A DNA stretch of 64,000 bases from Toxotes chatareus (lineage: Eukaryota; Chordata; Actinopteri; Toxotidae), in NCBI GenBank assembly GCA_016801885.1, contig CM028894.1, positions 10,795,241-10,859,240 of the forward strand. The letters are read 5' to 3'. Each line of letters starts with the position of its first letter. The first letter of the stretch is position 1. Made by a program: the position numbers and the translations under genes. Shown in pieces: positions 48,836 through 60,117 of the stretch. The notes under the pieces are model-generated. The model did not search any database. It was given only the letters and a program-made list of their open reading frames with translations, and was not told where the DNA came from.

Positions 48836-49669
48836 CTATAAGACGACAGCAGTTACCTCAGTGGTAGACAGCAGATACTATCAGTTCACAGTGAATCAGG
48901 ATGTTGAGAATTCCTTATTTTAGAACCAACCTAAATTTCACAATAACAAGGACCTTCCACATTCAGTTTGCGAATAAAGGAGCTCTGAATGAATGAAAGC
49001 AGTGTATCAAAAATAGCTGCTTCTTTTGTCGAAGCGTCCTTGTGCGAGACACTGACTCTGTACCTGCTAAGTCGCGGTAGCTCAGAGCAGTGGCTTAATA
49101 CTCAAAAATGTTCTACAGATACCACGTAAATGAGAAAAAAACTAATAAAAACATGAAACTAACCCACTTTGGGTTTAGGTGGTGTTTGCCCAACTGTAGA
49201 GTAATATTCTATTGATTTGTCCAAAGCTACCCTCACAGTCAGTTTTAACCCACAGTAATGCTTGGCAGGGAGGTGGCAGCTTTACTGGAATACAGTTCTT
49301 GTGTAACTGTTGGCCTTTCCACTATTGACGTGTTCTGGGATAAGGCCACTTTTTCCTCACCGGGTAAACATCTGGGCTAAAGGTGGGAGGTCAGTAGTGT
49401 GAATTGATAAGAGACTTACGAGAAATCTGTGACAAACTGAAATAACGTGCAATATTTTGTAATTTTGTAACTTTGCACCTGTGTCGTAACAAAACTTGTG
49501 CTATCATCCACTGATCTGAGCTCGTGTGAGTTGCAAATACATTCAGAATATTCATGCACTGCAGAGATACAACACTATACTACACAAACACACACACACA
49601 CACCTCTGCTGCTGGTGTTGGTTAGCATTGATTGGATCACTGGTTCAGACACACTGAAAGTCCCACAGG
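48836..49669. other. Unique DNA, no gene seen
   Basis: A TAGCTCAGAGCAGTGG string at 49077-49092 looks like a tRNA box A but has no box B or cloverleaf. A CA patch lies at about 49588-49602. Confidence 0.45.
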
Positions 49670-49683
49670 GTCGCTATAGCAAC
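49670..49683. promoter_or_regulatory. X-box-like (RFX) near-palindrome
   Basis: GTCGCTATAGCAAC is nearly its own reverse complement and matches 11 of 14 positions of the X-box consensus GTTGCCATGGCAAC. Motif match only. Confidence 0.3.
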
Positions 49684-50504
49684 TAGAGCCAAAATAAAGC
49701 AGCCGTCGAGACAGCAGTGGCAGCTTCAGCTGGCACAGGCACATACACACACACACGCAAACACACAAACACACAGCCCCCTCTGGCCTTGGCACCTAGA
49801 AACAGACACAAAATGAGCTCTATATTAGACCGCAGAGGGAGAAAGGAAAGGACTGAGAGAGAGAGAAACATCGAAGCAGAGCGGCAGCGGAGGGGATGAA
49901 CGTGTCCTGGAATAACCCCTGTCAGCTCTGTTCGGTGTTCCAAAGAGGACATATTTAGCAGCCTCTCTGACTGGCAAGAACCCAGACTCGCTCTTAGTTT
50001 CTCCCTCACGCACATGCACAAACACACCGATACACTGCCCAGGTTCGACTGGCACTCACAGACTCGCCCAGCTCTCCTTAATGTAGCCCCACTGACTCCC
50101 TCAGTCACTATATTACTTTTTGTGTGTGGTTTATGCGTGTGTGTGCCGTCCATGCCAAGGGGCAGACAGGCCGGCTGTTCATAGCGACACACTGTGAAAG
50201 CTGAAGCCTCCTCCGCCTTCTCCTCCTCCTGTGGGCCTTCGCTAGAATGTTCCAGGAGCTTAGAGAGAGGCTCTGCAGGGCCAAGCTGGCACCTCGACGC
50301 CTGCAGAGATGACCAAACCTCCAAGGTGAGTTTGTGGCCAAATAGTGATAGTAACAGCAGGTTGGTGTTAGCACAGTGCTTCTTCTGCAAAGAGAAAGCT
50401 AAATAATGAAATAAAACTTTGGAACTTTAGGTGCAGACCATGTTTTGCCTTCATTGTGTCGGTCCATTTTGAACAGTTTTCCTTTGCTTCACTATACATA
50501 TCTT
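49684..50504. other. Unique DNA, GC-richer at 50150-50330
   Basis: A strong-looking donor CCAAG|GTGAGT lies at 50321-50331. A 235-codon - strand frame (49683-50390) crosses this stretch and has no recognisable domain. Confidence 0.4.
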
Positions 50505-50615
50505 CATAGTTAGCTTTCGAATATAAAATGATATTGATCTTCTAACTAAATCTTACTCTTGTCACTAAAGAGAATAAGCGCATTTCTGAGAAAGGTCAAA
50601 ATGTTCCTTTAAGAG
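50505..50615 (-). repeat. Dispersed family B, minus-strand copy
   Basis: The reverse complement reads cttaaaggaacattttgacc (closely like 10355-10374), then gaaatgcgcttattctcttt, a tagttagaagatcaatatc block and a gctaactatgaag block, in the + order of family B. Confidence 0.75.
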
Positions 50616-51049
50616 TGAGAGAGCAAACGTTTGTATAAAAATACTCTTTATTCTCTCTAAAGTGCAGAATTTCAGTGCCGAATGAAAAATTTAAACCTCA
50701 GACGGCCTTGATCAAGGATACTGTAAATTCAGCTGTGAATAAGTCAGAATACTGAAAGCAGCGTCTCATTCTTCAATGTTTCTGAATCACTTGCCAAGTA
50801 AAATGAACACAGAAATTTTTAGCCTTGGTTAAAATGCTTTTGCGGATGATGGCTGAACAGCAGGGTGTCACAGTCAGCGCACGGGAGTCTGCGAGACATT
50901 TAATAGAAAGTAGACTATACATATCATCCACATGTATACAGTATGTTCGTCATTGTATATTCATTCACCGTAATGTAAACATTTTGGTCAAAGCCGTGGC
51001 GAGGGATGTCCAGCAGTGCTTTGGAATAGTGTGCCTCAAGGCAGTCATA
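50616..51049. other. Unique DNA, no gene seen
   Basis: No simple repeats or recognisable gene. Confidence 0.45.
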
Positions 51050-51300
51050 CTGAGTCATTTTACATTTACATTTCAAGCAGACGTTGTGATTCAGAGCCGC
51101 CTGGCTGAGGGAGGCGAAGGCCCCCGCTGTGTCAGATACATCCGCTGGCAGCTATACCAGCATCTGATGTTCGATAGGGCACGAGAATCACATGTCAACT
51201 ATAAATAAACCCTGCGATCCCCACATGCCAAACCATGGCAGCTGCCTGTGGGTTTTTATAAATCGAGGCATGTGAGTTGGGTTTGTAATCTTATCTGTAT
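51050..51300. promoter_or_regulatory. Candidate conserved noncoding block
   Basis: Balanced, repeat-free sequence with a GC-richer core (51090-51160) and a short palindrome-like ccatggcagctgcc (51233-51246). It ends just left of the LTR element. Inference from texture only. Confidence 0.22.
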
Positions 51301-51384
51301 GTCGTAATTGTTTGTATTTTGGATGCACCTACTGTGGAAAAGATTTTCCTCATGAGGACAAATTGTCTATCTACTTATCAATCC

Positions 51385-51751
51385 ATCCATGACCAGCCCC
51401 TAAGGAGGCTGTTTTCTGAACCCTTTTGTTTTGTTTTGAACTGTTTTGTGGACATTTGTTTCTTTTGGACTCTGGTTTGGTTTAAGTTCCGTTAGTAGTT
51501 CCTGTTTTATTGTGAAATCTTTTCCCTAGTGTATCTGGTCTTGTTCTACTTCCTGTCTTTGTCTAGTTTCCCTCCATTTGTGATTGTCTGCCCTGCACTA
51601 ATTGGTTTCACCTGTTGCCTTTTTCCCTCCTTTATGGATGATCTTTAGTTGTTTAAGTTTTGTTTTCTGGCCCTGAACTATTTCAGTGATTTTGAGTTAA
51701 TTAAAAGACTTTTAGTTTACTCATTTTACCCATGTTTACCTGGTCGTGACA
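51385..51751 (+). repeat. 5' LTR of the 51.4-53.1 kb element
   Basis: The first approximately 240 bp are closely similar to the 3' LTR. Similarity then breaks at about 51635, and the TATA-containing middle of the LTR is missing. An ATTAAA-like signal (51699) and the terminal TCGTGACA (51744-51751) are kept. The extreme left bases are degenerate compared with 10150. Confidence 0.85.
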
Positions 51752-51768
51752 GTACAAACTGACCAAAT

Positions 51769-51960
51769 ATGGACCCAGCAGACCCCATTTGTGAGGCTGA
51801 CTTGGAGCTCAAGTGCTCTGTTCTTCTCCAAGACCTAGAAAACATGAAAGCTCTCACTAAGGAGCTTTCTGAAGTCACACGTCACCTTGATGGACTCCTT
51901 GAGTACCAGCAGCAGGCCTCAAGGTTCTGGGAGAAGAAACTAGCTTGGGAATTGCTCTGA
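51769..51960 (+). pseudogene. gag-like N-terminal fragment
   Basis: A 63-codon frame opens 17 bp after the 5' LTR with MDPADP, a start I associate with Gag of fish Gypsy-type elements, followed by a Leu/Glu-rich, probably helical segment (ELKCSVLLQDLENMKALTKE, residues 12-31). In an intact element Gag would form the virus-like particle and package the RNA. Here a TGA ends the frame at 51958-51960, and the capsid and zinc-knuckle regions are missing. The start was chosen because of its position next to the LTR. Family assignment is from memory. Confidence 0.7.
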
Positions 51961-52662
51961 GAGATAGTTTTAGCTAAAACCTGGATTCTAGAGATGCATC
52001 CAGAGCTAGTTGTACCATTGGGGGTGTCCTTGTCAGATCCAGCTCTGGTTGACACCCAGGATTTTACAAAGAAACCATGCTCCCTCTCCAAGAAGCTTTG
52101 GTTCTCGGTGCCCTTGCCTAAAGAGCTCACCTGCTTTGAGAATAATGCAAACTCCCAGCCTGTACTCCATTCAGCTACCTCCCTATCTGCTAGCCTCCAG
52201 CCAGTCTCCCATGTCCCGGCATCCGGGATCCTGGCCGACATTCTGCCAACTCATGAGCCTCCTGCATCAGGGGTTCTGTCACCCCCTAAGCTGCTCCACC
52301 TGTCTGGTTGGCCTCCCAAGCTGCTCTGCCTGCCTTGTCGGCCCCCTGAACTGCCCCACCAGTATCTCTGGCCTCCTGGTCGGCTTCACCAGCTACTTCA
52401 CCTATCTGTCCAGCCTCTGGGTCAGCCTCCCTAGCATCTTCGCCCGTCTGTCTGGCCTCCAGGCCGTCTGCCTGAGGTCACTTCATCTGCCTTGGTTAAA
52501 CCTCCAGGCTGTCCGCCCAAGGTCTCCTGTTTGGCCCTAGTTCAGCCTTCGGGCCGTCCGCCCAAGGTTCTGCCTGTCTCTGGCCAGCCCTCTGTTTGCT
52601 GGTCATGACAGTATCCCCCTCCAGAGACCAGCGAACAGAGAGCTGTCTCTGGAGGGGGGTAC
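51961..52662 (+). mobile_element. Residual internal region with Pro/Leu-rich repeats
   Basis: Codes for degenerate Pro/Leu/Cys-rich repeats in overlapping frames (for example 52250-52500, with recurring CTGCC, CCACC and GGCC steps). This resembles the 3' part of the internal region of fish Gypsy-type elements that I remember. No enzymatic motif is visible. A hairpin-forming segment precedes the polypurine tract (52651-52659). Confidence 0.65.
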
Positions 52663-53090
52663 GGTCATGATGAGCCCCAAAGGGGACTGTTTTCTTAACC
52701 CTTTTGTTTTGTTTTGAACTCTTTTGTGGACATTTGTTTCTTTTGGACTCTGGTTTAGTTTAAGTTCTGTTAGTAGTTCCTGTTTTATTGTGAAATCTTG
52801 TCCCTAGTGTATCTGGCCTTGTTCTACTTCCTGTCTTTGTCTAGTTTCCCTCCATTTGTGATTGTCTGCCCCACCCTAATTGGTTTCACCTGTTGCCTTT
52901 TTCCCTCATGTATATAAGTCTTGTTGTTTCCCTTTGTTCTGTTTGTCCTTGTCCATACCTGAGTCTACATGTGTCTCTACCTGTTTTGGTTCCCTGTGTT
53001 CATTCCTGTACCTGTGCCTTGCGTTTTTCTTCCTCGTGGAGTTACCTTGGTTGCCTTTTGATTGCTTGTAAGGACTTGGAGTGTCCTTTG
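52663..53090 (+). repeat. 3' LTR of the 51.4-53.1 kb element
   Basis: Begins ggtcatgatgagcc after the polypurine tract and stays similar to the 5' LTR for about 250 bp. It keeps a TATA-like GTATATAAGTC (52910-52920), absent from the 5' copy. No TCGTGACA end is seen; similarity fades near 53090, so the right edge is approximate. Confidence 0.75.
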
Positions 53091-54101
53091 TGTTTTATAT
53101 TTCCAGCTTTTTTTCCTAATGTTGACGTAGTGGTCATGAAGCAGAGCATATCAATGCAACATCCCCTGTTGATTCTGAAAGGTTACCTTGTTGCGTGTCA
53201 TCCCCCTCCCTTTATCCATGTTTCCTCTCTGCATCTTCACTGCAGTGTATCAAATAACAGCAAAAATGTAAATGAAAAATATCAGTAAAATGTTATTCAT
53301 GCTATCTGACATAGCACCTTTCATACAGGTTACTATAGTTCAAATTGTTTTACAGATGACTGTCAAATAAGGCAACAGATACAGAAATAGTAAAACAGCA
53401 GAAAACTGAGCTATACAGAAAGTAAAGCTACAGTTTCATAAAATTAAGACACTGCAACCCTATAGGCTAACTCCAACTCCATGGCAGAGTGATATGGCCA
53501 AAATACTGCACACCCATACAACTACACATCAGTACTTTTCGTTGAGTCAAGTAACAAGCAAATAGCCATTTTTGTATTCAGTGCATAGACGGTAAACAGA
53601 GAAACAAGGAAAAGGAAAATGGCACTGACCATGGAAGGCACGTATGTATCTTATGGGCAGGAATATCTGTGTAAAGAACTAATTAAGAAATTCAGCTAAT
53701 GTCCTACTTTACAAGAGTAAATGAGCATCACACTCTGATTATAATGTGCTTTTAAGGTTGGCCCAATATGCATCATTTCATGTTAAATGTAACCAAACTG
53801 GTTATCACATGCATTTGCATAATGTTTCATCTTTAGAAGAGGAGGTGTGAATTCTCGAAAATGCGTTCATTAAGTCTGCCAGTCACATGAAACCAGTGAA
53901 ACTGTGCTTCACCCTCCACTTATCAAGATTTTAGAAGCAAGAGACATCGATGGTTTGAAACAGATGCTTTTACACACACACAGACACACACATGCACATG
54001 CACAGGCGAGAAAAACAAGTGGCAAGTCTGTCAAGGAAAGGCCCCCAGAGAGCTCTCGCTCGCAGCTTGGCAGTCCTGTACCTGATCTCTGCGCCCTGAC
54101 A
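53091..54101. other. Unique DNA, no gene seen
   Basis: Mixed to AT-rich. CA-rich patch at about 53970-54005. Confidence 0.45.
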
Positions 54102-54128
54102 ACCACACACACACACACACACACACAC
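54102..54128. repeat. (CA)n microsatellite
   Basis: About 13 CA units. Confidence 0.94.
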
Positions 54129-54884
54129 TCATGCACACAGACATACACATGATGCTTTCTAGGCAAAAGTGCACTATCTAAGGACAGTTATGAATATTCA
54201 TGGACATATTCCAGAGATAGTAGAGTAGACATGCCACGTGTGTGTGTGGGTGCGTACACATGTCTATATCTTTTGGCCCAGCGTCTTCTCGCATCGCTGA
54301 CCTTTCCCCACTATCGAAGCAACCTTGAAACGATCTTTGGATCACACATTCACGTGTCTGCAGGGCTTGTAAAAAGCTCCCGCCCTTCCTCTTTCACACA
54401 CCCATAAACACACACACACACACAGTGGCTATCCCTCAAGGGTTGGGTAACTTGATGACTCCAGTAAACAGTCTGTTCAACCTTCCCATGTCCACCTTTG
54501 ACAACAAACACGCATAGAAGAAGAACACAGCAAAGTTCAGCTCTGTAATAAACTACTGCTGATAGTACAGTGCCCATGCCTACATGTGTACAGTACGCAC
54601 AAGAACACACGCACATTTTTTTTTTCATATCTTGTGTTATGTAAACAGTACACACACACATACACATTCCCACCTCCCATGTGCATAAAACATTTTATTG
54701 ACAACACTAATTGCACCAGCTCATGCCGCTGAGTGATCCAGGCCATGGTTTTACACATAAATGAATCCTCAGTGAAGGACATTAGGAAGCCCTGATCCTG
54801 CCTCCTCCGCATGCCCGGAGCACTTTAAGCTGATGGTCACTGCACACCTCTCCCTCACTTACTCACTCACTATCCATATCTTTT
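54129..54884. other. Unique DNA with CA/GT patches
   Basis: CA patches near 54411-54424 and 54650-54666. No gene. Confidence 0.45.
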
Positions 54885-55045
54885 ATCAACTCCTGGGATT
54901 AAGGGCGACTGTTAAAGCGGGGCTATCAATTTTTAATTGTAATGGCTTTGCTAAAGCTTCCTGTGATTCTGTTCTCCTTTCAAGAGTACAGGGCAGTTTT
55001 AAATGCACTTTGACGGCTAATTCATAACTGGCCGTTAGCTAAGCC
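54885..55045. other. Candidate conserved noncoding block
   Basis: Repeat-free sequence around gctatcaatttttaattgta (54922-54941), with homeodomain-type TTAATTG and several balanced AT/GC steps. Texture-based. Confidence 0.25.
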
Positions 55046-55469
55046 CTGCTCCACTTAGTTACACATGCCAAACTTTCTGTTCTCATACACGCAGTTTACA
55101 GTAATAATGGTGGGTTCTTGATTTCGGACAGAGGCATCACAGCTGTCACTGGCAGATTTTATCAGCTGTAGCAAAGACCTCATTAGGACCACATTAGCTC
55201 CATGAGTTGGTTGATAACACGTTTCCAGCATATGTACATACATGATGTACATCAAGGGAAATGGTCTCAGACATTTGGGATCCCACTGTACATGAGAACA
55301 ATTGTTATGATCTACAAAAAAAATATGTTTAGTCGTAGACAGAGGAGCTATGATCTCGATCAATTGACTTTTATTTGTGAGATGCCAACATGGAAATGTA
55401 AGTGTCTGACTGTGTGTGAGTATGTTTGCGCCCAATTCCCAAGGGCCTAGTGGAGCATCGATAAATATT
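55046..55469. other. Unique DNA, no gene seen
   Basis: A 142-codon frame on - (55055-55483) has no recognisable domain. Confidence 0.4.
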
Positions 55470-55610
55470 TTACAGCAAGCCAATCCGTTTCCAAACGTAA
55501 TGGGCGGCCATCGCGGTCACAGCAGGGAGGGGGCTTGCTTGATGAGGCTGTAGCCTGCTGAGACTGGCAGGGAGCTGGGTCAATTTCTCTCTAATGGCCT
55601 CTCATACAGT
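55470..55610. other. Candidate conserved noncoding block
   Basis: GC-balanced, repeat-free sequence centred on gtaatgggcggccatcgcgg (55497-55516), followed by a CTCTAATGG block. Texture-based. Confidence 0.25.
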
Positions 55611-58600
55611 AGCTCTAATGATGAAAGATGATGCACAGAGAACATAAACTGTGGGAAGAAAATGAGTGATAAACGGGAGTGGAGCATAAAAAATAATGCG
55701 TAATTTGTTAGTGATTGGATGATTCTCACCTTTTTTTTTAATCACAGCAACTCTGGATGATTTGTGTCAAGTTCCGATCAAAAAGCAGTAAATAACAGTA
55801 AAGCAACATTTGAAGAACCTTCATGTGACCTTTCCCCTCCATCTGAGCTTTGTACACCCCAGTGAGTACGCCTCGCTTCTATTTCAGCCACATGTCTTAA
55901 TAGTTTGATATCTTTCCCCATTTCTGGTCTTCTGTCATGACGAATCAGCGACAGGGCAGTTCTATTAAAGCGAAAGTGCCACAAAGTGAACGACACATGT
56001 TGTGGGACTATCACGTCAAGCCAGGTGGAAACACTTGACTGATTTCGGGGCAGGTATGTGCAGAAAGTGAGCCATTCTGGGCAGTCACATGGAAAGTAAT
56101 CCATTTCTGGGATTGCAGTATAAATAGCCTTGTGTAGGATTAGATTTTGTGTGTGTGTGTGTGTTGGTGTAGCTTGATGTGTATGACAACTTGTTTGAGT
56201 TTGTATATTCGACCCATGTGTATGTTTGATGTGTATGTGTGCCTTTTAATAGTATTTAATGCACACATACCAGTTCCCTGTAAGTGTTGGCGTCTCTTTG
56301 ACTTAGATGTGTGTTTAAAGAGTGTGTGTATGTGTGACAGGAAAACGACCTGCCTGTCAGGTCAAAGTGATAACTGGTACTCTTAGGAATGCAGTTAAAT
56401 GACGCCAACTGGCTCTCTGCTGTGCTTCCTTGACCGGTCAGCGGTTATGTGTCACTTACAGCTGAACCTTTCTTTGGCGCAGGAAACAGTGAGGAGGGAG
56501 TCACTGGGGGTTCCAGCCCTTATGGGGTCACTTGAAGTGTTTTTGTCGTTCTTCCTCTGCCTCCTTACACACACAGGCGTACACAGTTTGACGAGGGGGG
56601 GACTATGATTTATGATGTTGCTAATGTAAACACGCCAGTTTCAAAACCTTACTGGGAGGCTGCAGCAGCCTGAAGGTTGAAGATGGAAGCATGTCACCAG
56701 AAGTTCGCCAGTTTAAATACACAAACCTGCAAGAAATGTCAGGGTTAAAGGAGTGAAGAAGACAGTCTACCCCTACTTTCTTAAACTACCCTTGAGCAAG
56801 GCCATTAACCATTTGCTAATGTCTGCAGCCTTTTCTTCCTCTGCTATATCAAACATCTTGAGCTGTATAACTGTAAATATGAATTTGCTCTTTGTCATCT
56901 GGCCTTGTTAAATAAGGGTTTTTGACCTCAGCCATAACACAGTAAATTACCATTATCATGTTGCAAAACAGACACTATCATTACTGCCACTGCTACAGTA
57001 TGCATGCATGCACTTTGGTAATTATGCCATCAATAAAATGCTCCACTGTCCGACCAGATATACGATTAAAAAGGTTTGAGTCAGCCCCGCTAACAGAAAA
57101 TAAAAGAGACAAATGATTCTCATCACTCGAACCGCAGGATTGATTGCAACTTCATACTTCCACTTTTTTTTTTTTCATTTGTAAACTTGGTGAGCTGCCA
57201 GAGCCTCTCAGCTCCTCGTAAATTCACCACGAAAGAAAAGCAATGGCTGAGAGAAGAAAAGAAAAGGAAAACATCACCACGGATGAGCTCAGCCTATGGA
57301 TTTTTTATTTTTTTATTTTCTTGGTGTTGTAGGTACTCAATGTTTTGGATGTACAGTATGATAATGGCTGGTGATGGAGTCATACTGCTGCCTGCAGCCT
57401 TTGAGCAGTGAAATTGGGACAACAATAGCTTGTTGTCATACAAATAACTGAGTCATTAGGGCCCCTTGCCCTGGTCCAAAGGCCAAAAGGCCAGCAACAC
57501 CCAACCCCCCGCCTCCCGCCTCCCAACCCCCAGCTCCAGAGATGAAATGAGGAAATGCAAAAACATTCAAATGGCGATATGAGATAAACAACATGGAACT
57601 CATGAAGGGATGAGCATTCAAATCATAATCTTTTGCACTCTGCTTTCTTGCCAATAGGCAGCATAAGGGAAATAGGTCAAGATATTCCTGACGTTTTGCA
57701 AATTTAACAGCCACAGGATGAATGCATTAGAAATCAGAGAGACAAAGGGACTATCTAACACTGAGCTAATGTTGCTACTGCATCTGGTTCAGCCTCACTG
57801 TGGTAACCAGTCACATCTTGCTCTTTATTTTTTTCCCTCATCTACTACAGGAAGGGAAGGCAGAAACTTGAAGTAGGTTCACCTCCAAGTGGATCGACTC
57901 AGCAGCACACATGAATTTAAGTGGCCATAACTGAGTGGCATAACTCAGTGATTCACTTGAGGTTTTGCACATTTTAATCCCTGTAAATCCTAATATTCTG
58001 AGGCAGGATTAAGATTATCTCTCAAAATCACAGACTAATTATTTGACAAGGCTACCAATGGTCAGCCAGCACTTTTTCTGAACTAGCCACTCGCCACAAT
58101 CACACGCACTTTCTCCTGAAAATATCATAGGCTGTGTCAATGGGCCGCTATGTTGACTCTGTTTGAAATGCGATCCAGTTTTTTTTTTCTGTGGGGGAGG
58201 AGTGTGTTACCAAAGAAGAACACACTAAGGGATTATTTTTTTAAAACTCCAATCCATTGAGGTTTTATTTTAGGAGGGGCAGATAATTCGATTTGATGAT
58301 CTGATTTAAAAAAGAGAGAAAGGCGGGATTTTGTGACAATTTAATTTGTTCAAATAATTATTGCCATTTATTCACACCTCCGAGATGACGTCAACATGAA
58401 AATGCACAATATATACTATAAACCAGATTATTTTTGCACTCAGTTTGCAAAAAGTCACCACAAGTAAATGAAATGACAAGACATGGGCCAATGGGTGTCA
58501 ATCAAACTGTAACACTACAGCTGATATCACATTTGGAAACTTAAAAACAGAGAAAGCCAAAAGTTTTTCCATGTATTTATTACATTATTTTAGTTTTACA

Positions 58601-60068
58601 GGATTTTCCTGGAGCCGTCTTATTGCCGTTTTAATTTGCTCCAGCTGTGATTTGGCTCCTGGTGGTAGTTTCCGTCATGCATAGCATTTTGGGACAGTAG
58701 TGACCATCAACAGCCCACTCCAAAGAGTATACTGGCATCTTGGAGTAAACTCAACTTCTTCATACTCAGACAGTATGTAGTCTGGAACTGGGACACAGTT
58801 AACTGTTTTCCAGGACATTTACATCCACATTGTTTTGGGTCTTAAGGTGAAACTGAATAGTGACAAACCATGACTGTTGGACAGGTCAGTAATATGTGCA
58901 GTTCATCATTCTTTGTGTGTATTGGTGCACTTATTACACCATTTCAAACACCTGGAACAAAACCACGGGTAAATCCGACTCAAACTGATGGTGGTTTGAT
59001 GGTGTTTTCACAGACATGTCACTCATTTCAGGGGTAATCTTTATCCTTGACATGCAAAGACTGATGGGAGCTGCTTGTCCTCCCTCTATAGCTTTACTCT
59101 GAAACAGCATACATTTCCAGATGGATATGAATTCGAGCTTTTACTGAGTGTGTTTTGGAGTTGCTATACAGCCAAATAAAAACATTCTTCAGTAGGTCAG
59201 TCAGCCAGTCTGCATGTCTGTGTTTGGACAACTGGACAGTAAGACCTTTAGAAAGGTCAGTAGTTGGACTGAGGTGGCTAAAGATAACACACACACACAT
59301 ACGTACACACACACACATACACACACATTTGCGTACATGTTCATACACACCTATGCAGCTAAAGAGCTTATGAGAGAAGCGGAAATGTTGAGTCAGAGGG
59401 AGGGCAAAGGTAAGAAAAATGTGGCTGGTGTTGTGGTCACATGTTTTGTTTTGAAAGGCCGCACACTGCTTTGTTTTGCTCTTACTGCTTTTCTACCAGA
59501 CACACATACCTACACACACACACACACACACCAGGTGTAAGGGGTAACTGTTAACTGCAGCAGGGGTCACTCTTCTGACTGATATGGCTTAAGCCGCTGT
59601 GTTATGACAGCTCCAAACCTGAAGTGAGCTCTAAGCTCGCTGCGATCCACTGTATCACTTAAGATGGTACAACCTGTGCTCCTCCAAATACTATTAGACA
59701 CACCCCGCTAATCGCTTCTTAGCTACACACAGTGCCTTTAAGGTTACAAAAGCAAGCCTGTAACAGACAGACTGGTGTTGCAGCTGTTTAGAGACAGATG
59801 ATGTTGGTGTTGAAGCCTCAGGTGTTGCAATGGACCTGCTCATTCTAGCTCAGTAAACCTTTCCTGAATAAATAAAAGTTAAAATATAAATGGTATCAGT
59901 GAATGGAGTTGTCTCAGTTGTCATCACATGACCTAAGAATGCAATTTTGGTCCTGTGACAACAAGTTGTATATGGGGAACTCTGGAGTCATCAACCAGGG
60001 GTGAGTTGATATATTGCAATGCAATATGTCACCTGGAGCACTGGATCACTTCAGCCCCCTGGAGCCAA
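55611..60068. other. Long unique stretch, no gene seen
   Basis: Over 4 kb of mostly unique DNA. GT tracts at about 56147-56163, CA patches at 59289-59329 and a CA tract at about 59513-59531. T runs near 57163-57175 and 57301-57319. No open frame has recognisable features. Long-range promoters or exons could be missed by eye. Confidence 0.45.
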
Positions 60069-60117
60069 AAACTTCACGTGAAGTTTGATTCACATGTGAT
60101 TCGCTTCATGTGAATCA
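60069..60117. other. 18-bp palindrome with an adjacent 11-bp inverted repeat
   Basis: AAACTTCACGTGAAGTTT (60069-60086) is a perfect palindrome with a CACGTG E-box at its centre (TCACGTGA, the type bound by MiT/TFE or USF factors). Directly after it, TGATTCACATG (60086-60096) pairs perfectly with CATGTGAATCA (60107-60117) across a 10-bp loop. Confidence 0.85.

Larger units (their letters stand above)
51385..53090 (+). mobile_element. Internally deleted Ty3/Gypsy-type LTR retrotransposon
   Basis: Two related LTR copies in direct orientation (51385-51751 and 52663-about 53090) enclose only about 0.9 kb. The interior starts with a gag-like ATG frame and ends with a GGAGGGGGG polypurine tract next to the 3' LTR. 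No reverse transcriptase, RNase H or integrase motif is present, so it is a deletion derivative that could move only with help from another element, if at all. LTR ends are of the form TGTCATGA...TCGTGACA. The left LTR lacks the TATA region and the right LTR lacks its terminal part. Confidence 0.85.

Noticed and set aside
49077..49092. tRNA box A-like TAGCTCAGAGCAGTGG
   Set aside because: No box B at the right distance and no cloverleaf can be drawn, so neither a tRNA nor a tRNA-derived SINE is supported.
49683..50390. 235-codon - strand frame
   Set aside because: No recognisable domain. It passes through CA-rich and GCC-rich DNA and has no splice or start context.
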